A stretch of DNA of 6,498 nucleotides from Microbacteriaceae bacterium (lineage in GTDB: Bacteria > Actinomycetota > Actinomycetes > Actinomycetales > Microbacteriaceae). The DNA is taken from contig JAHEAT010000053.1 in NCBI GenBank assembly GCA_024642605.1, positions 1 to 6,498 on the forward strand, in the 5' to 3' direction. Position numbers and translations under genes: made by a program. The notes beneath the pieces are model-generated. The model ran no database searches. It saw nothing but the letters and a program-made list of their open reading frames with translations, and was not told the DNA's origin. Shown here piece after piece: positions 6,498 to 6,498 of this stretch. How positions within the stretch are numbered: the stretch's first letter is position 1; each line of letters starts with the position of its first letter.

Positions 6498-6498
6498 G

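Overview
The window looks like chromosomal DNA of an actinobacterium, most likely a member of Microbacteriaceae with a fairly low GC content for that group (mid-50s % by eye; the Luna-type freshwater genera come to mind). The protein sequences and the gene order cinA - clgR - DUF3046 - recA - recX - miaB - miaA - dapF, which is a known actinobacterial arrangement, both point there. The genus is an inference. There is no mobile element, CRISPR array, RNA gene or sign of recent transfer.

Layout. The left edge carries the 3' part of a plus-strand class I SAM methyltransferase (NPPIR type) that runs convergently into dapF and overlaps its end by 6 bases. From 5424 down to 459 lies one tightly packed minus-strand operon: recA, recX, miaB, miaA, dapF. 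Gaps are at most about 10 bases, and two junctions are TAATG stop/start overlaps. Upstream of recA is a 202-base regulatory region. Further right are DUF3046 (minus strand), a strong bidirectional terminator, a ClgR-type regulator (minus strand), a 134-base intergenic region with two perfect palindromes, and the last 38 codons of cinA, cut by the right edge.

How the genes fit together. recA and its modulator recX are the DNA repair core. miaA and miaB act in sequence on the same tRNA base, A37 (i6A, then ms2i6A). dapF makes meso-diaminopimelate for lysine and peptidoglycan. The packing suggests all five share the recA promoters, so tRNA modification and a cell-wall enzyme may respond to DNA damage together with recA. 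ClgR is the activator of Clp protease genes in actinobacteria. It appears to have its own promoter region and is separated from the recA operon by the terminator.

The most informative part is the control DNA. The recA leader seems to carry both damage-response inputs known from mycobacteria in the same order: a LexA (SOS) box distally and a PafBC-type promoter (RecA-NDp motif) proximally, about 45 bases before the start codon. The two palindromes in front of clgR match no operator I recognise and are the best candidates for something undescribed. I found no evidence for an entirely new multi-gene system here.
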